This document shows positions 5,261-5,485 of a stretch of DNA of 5,485 bases, in pieces. The stretch covers positions 1 through 5,485 of the forward strand of contig CAMLFV010000169.1 in assembly GCA_946479395.1 (NCBI GenBank), read 5' to 3'. Source of the stretch: an uncultured Flavobacterium sp. (GTDB taxonomy: Bacteria; Bacteroidota; Bacteroidia; Flavobacteriales; Flavobacteriaceae). The notes beneath the pieces are model-generated. The model saw nothing but the letters and a program-made list of their open reading frames with translations, searched no databases and was not told the origin of the DNA. Position numbers and translations under genes: made by a program. The first letter of the stretch is position 1, and each line of letters starts with the position of its first letter.

Positions 5261-5485
5261 ACCCGTAGTGCATTATCCAACGAGATTAATTTTTAATTTG
5301 TTGATGTTTCTATTAAACACAAATCTATTCAAATATTGAATAGCGGTAAGTGTTGTAATTTTAGTCAAAATTCTTGTTTTATATCCGTGAAAAGTTTTGG
5401 CATAATTCCTTCTTATCATAAAATGGTCACACAGTTGAGAGAATAAAGTCTCAATCCTTTTCCTGTATTTTTTAAAGGGATAAAA
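5261..5485 (-). mobile_element. IS982-family insertion sequence, transposase-3' end only
   Basis: The region contains the end of an IS982-type transposase gene followed by only 12 nt of non-coding DNA before a putative outer tip reading ACCCGTAGTGC from 5261. IS982-family ends commonly begin with AC or ACCC as I recall. The other end lies outside the window, so neither the terminal inverted repeat nor a target-site duplication can be verified. The boundary at 5261 is therefore an inference. Confidence 0.65.
5273..5485 (-). CDS. IS982-family transposase, C-terminal 70 residues (partial)
   Basis: The minus-strand frame from the right edge reads 70 codons to a TAA at 5275-5273; the N-terminal part is outside the window. 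The segment YRKRIETLFSQLCDHFMIRR, followed by a NYAKTF-HGYKTRILTKI stretch and a TLTAIQYLN tail, is the characteristic C-terminus of IS982-family DDE transposases. The Glu in KRIET (residue 12 of this fragment) is probably the third catalytic acidic residue. The enzyme would catalyse cut-and-paste movement of the element by acting on its terminal repeats. There is no frameshift or internal stop in the visible part, so the copy may be intact. It is convergent with rnhA, with 21 nt between the stop codons. Confidence 0.88.
   Translation of the reverse strand, partial: FYPFKKYRKRIETLFSQLCDHFMIRRNYAKTFHGYKTRILTKITTLTAIQYLNRFVFNRNINKLKINLVG

Noticed and set aside
1..5485. CRISPR array, tRNA/rRNA genes, riboswitch, defence or toxin-antitoxin system
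   Set aside because: I saw no regularly spaced repeats, no structural-RNA signatures and no relevant protein motifs on either strand.

Overview
The window looks like a chromosomal piece of a Bacteroidota genome, most likely class Flavobacteriia. The DNA is strongly AT-rich and the intergenic stretches are A/T-dominated. Start codons lack convincing Shine-Dalgarno sequences, and several genes are preceded by the Bacteroidota -7 type box TAnnTTTG. The gene set (IPExxxVDY-type protein, rnc, fabF, acpP, purN, rnhA) is one I recognise from flavobacterial chromosomes. I cannot name the genus.

Left arm, minus strand (transcribed right to left): acpP (2913-2677), fabF (2508-1255), rnc (1248-505) and the first 147 codons of an IPExxxVDY family protein (441-1, running off the left edge). 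This is a fatty-acid synthesis/RNA-processing cluster. AcpP carries the growing acyl chain and FabF elongates it. RNase III (rnc) starts 6 nt after the fabF stop. The acpP-fabF gap (168 nt) holds two stem-loops, one wrapped around the acpP stop codon and one followed by a U-tract just before fabF. Together they suggest that acpP is also made as a short separate mRNA.

Middle: a 190 nt divergent intergenic region separates acpP from purN (3104-3667, plus strand), which encodes the folate-dependent GAR transformylase of purine synthesis. purN converges on a two-gene minus-strand unit (4704-4183 and 4173-3664) encoding small exported proteins of unknown function. These two align with each other almost without gaps and look like an ancient tandem duplication. 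The purN stop and the stop of the second exported gene share the palindrome TTAA.

Right arm: rnhA (4781-5251, plus strand; RNase HI) is transcribed divergently from the exported pair across a 76 nt region that may hold overlapping promoters. About 9 nt after the rnhA stop an IS982-family insertion sequence begins. Its transposase C-terminus (70 codons plus stop) reads on the minus strand and leaves the window at the right edge.

Most of the window is conserved housekeeping sequence. I found no previously undescribed system. The least explained items are the exported paralogue pair and the RNA structures between acpP and fabF.
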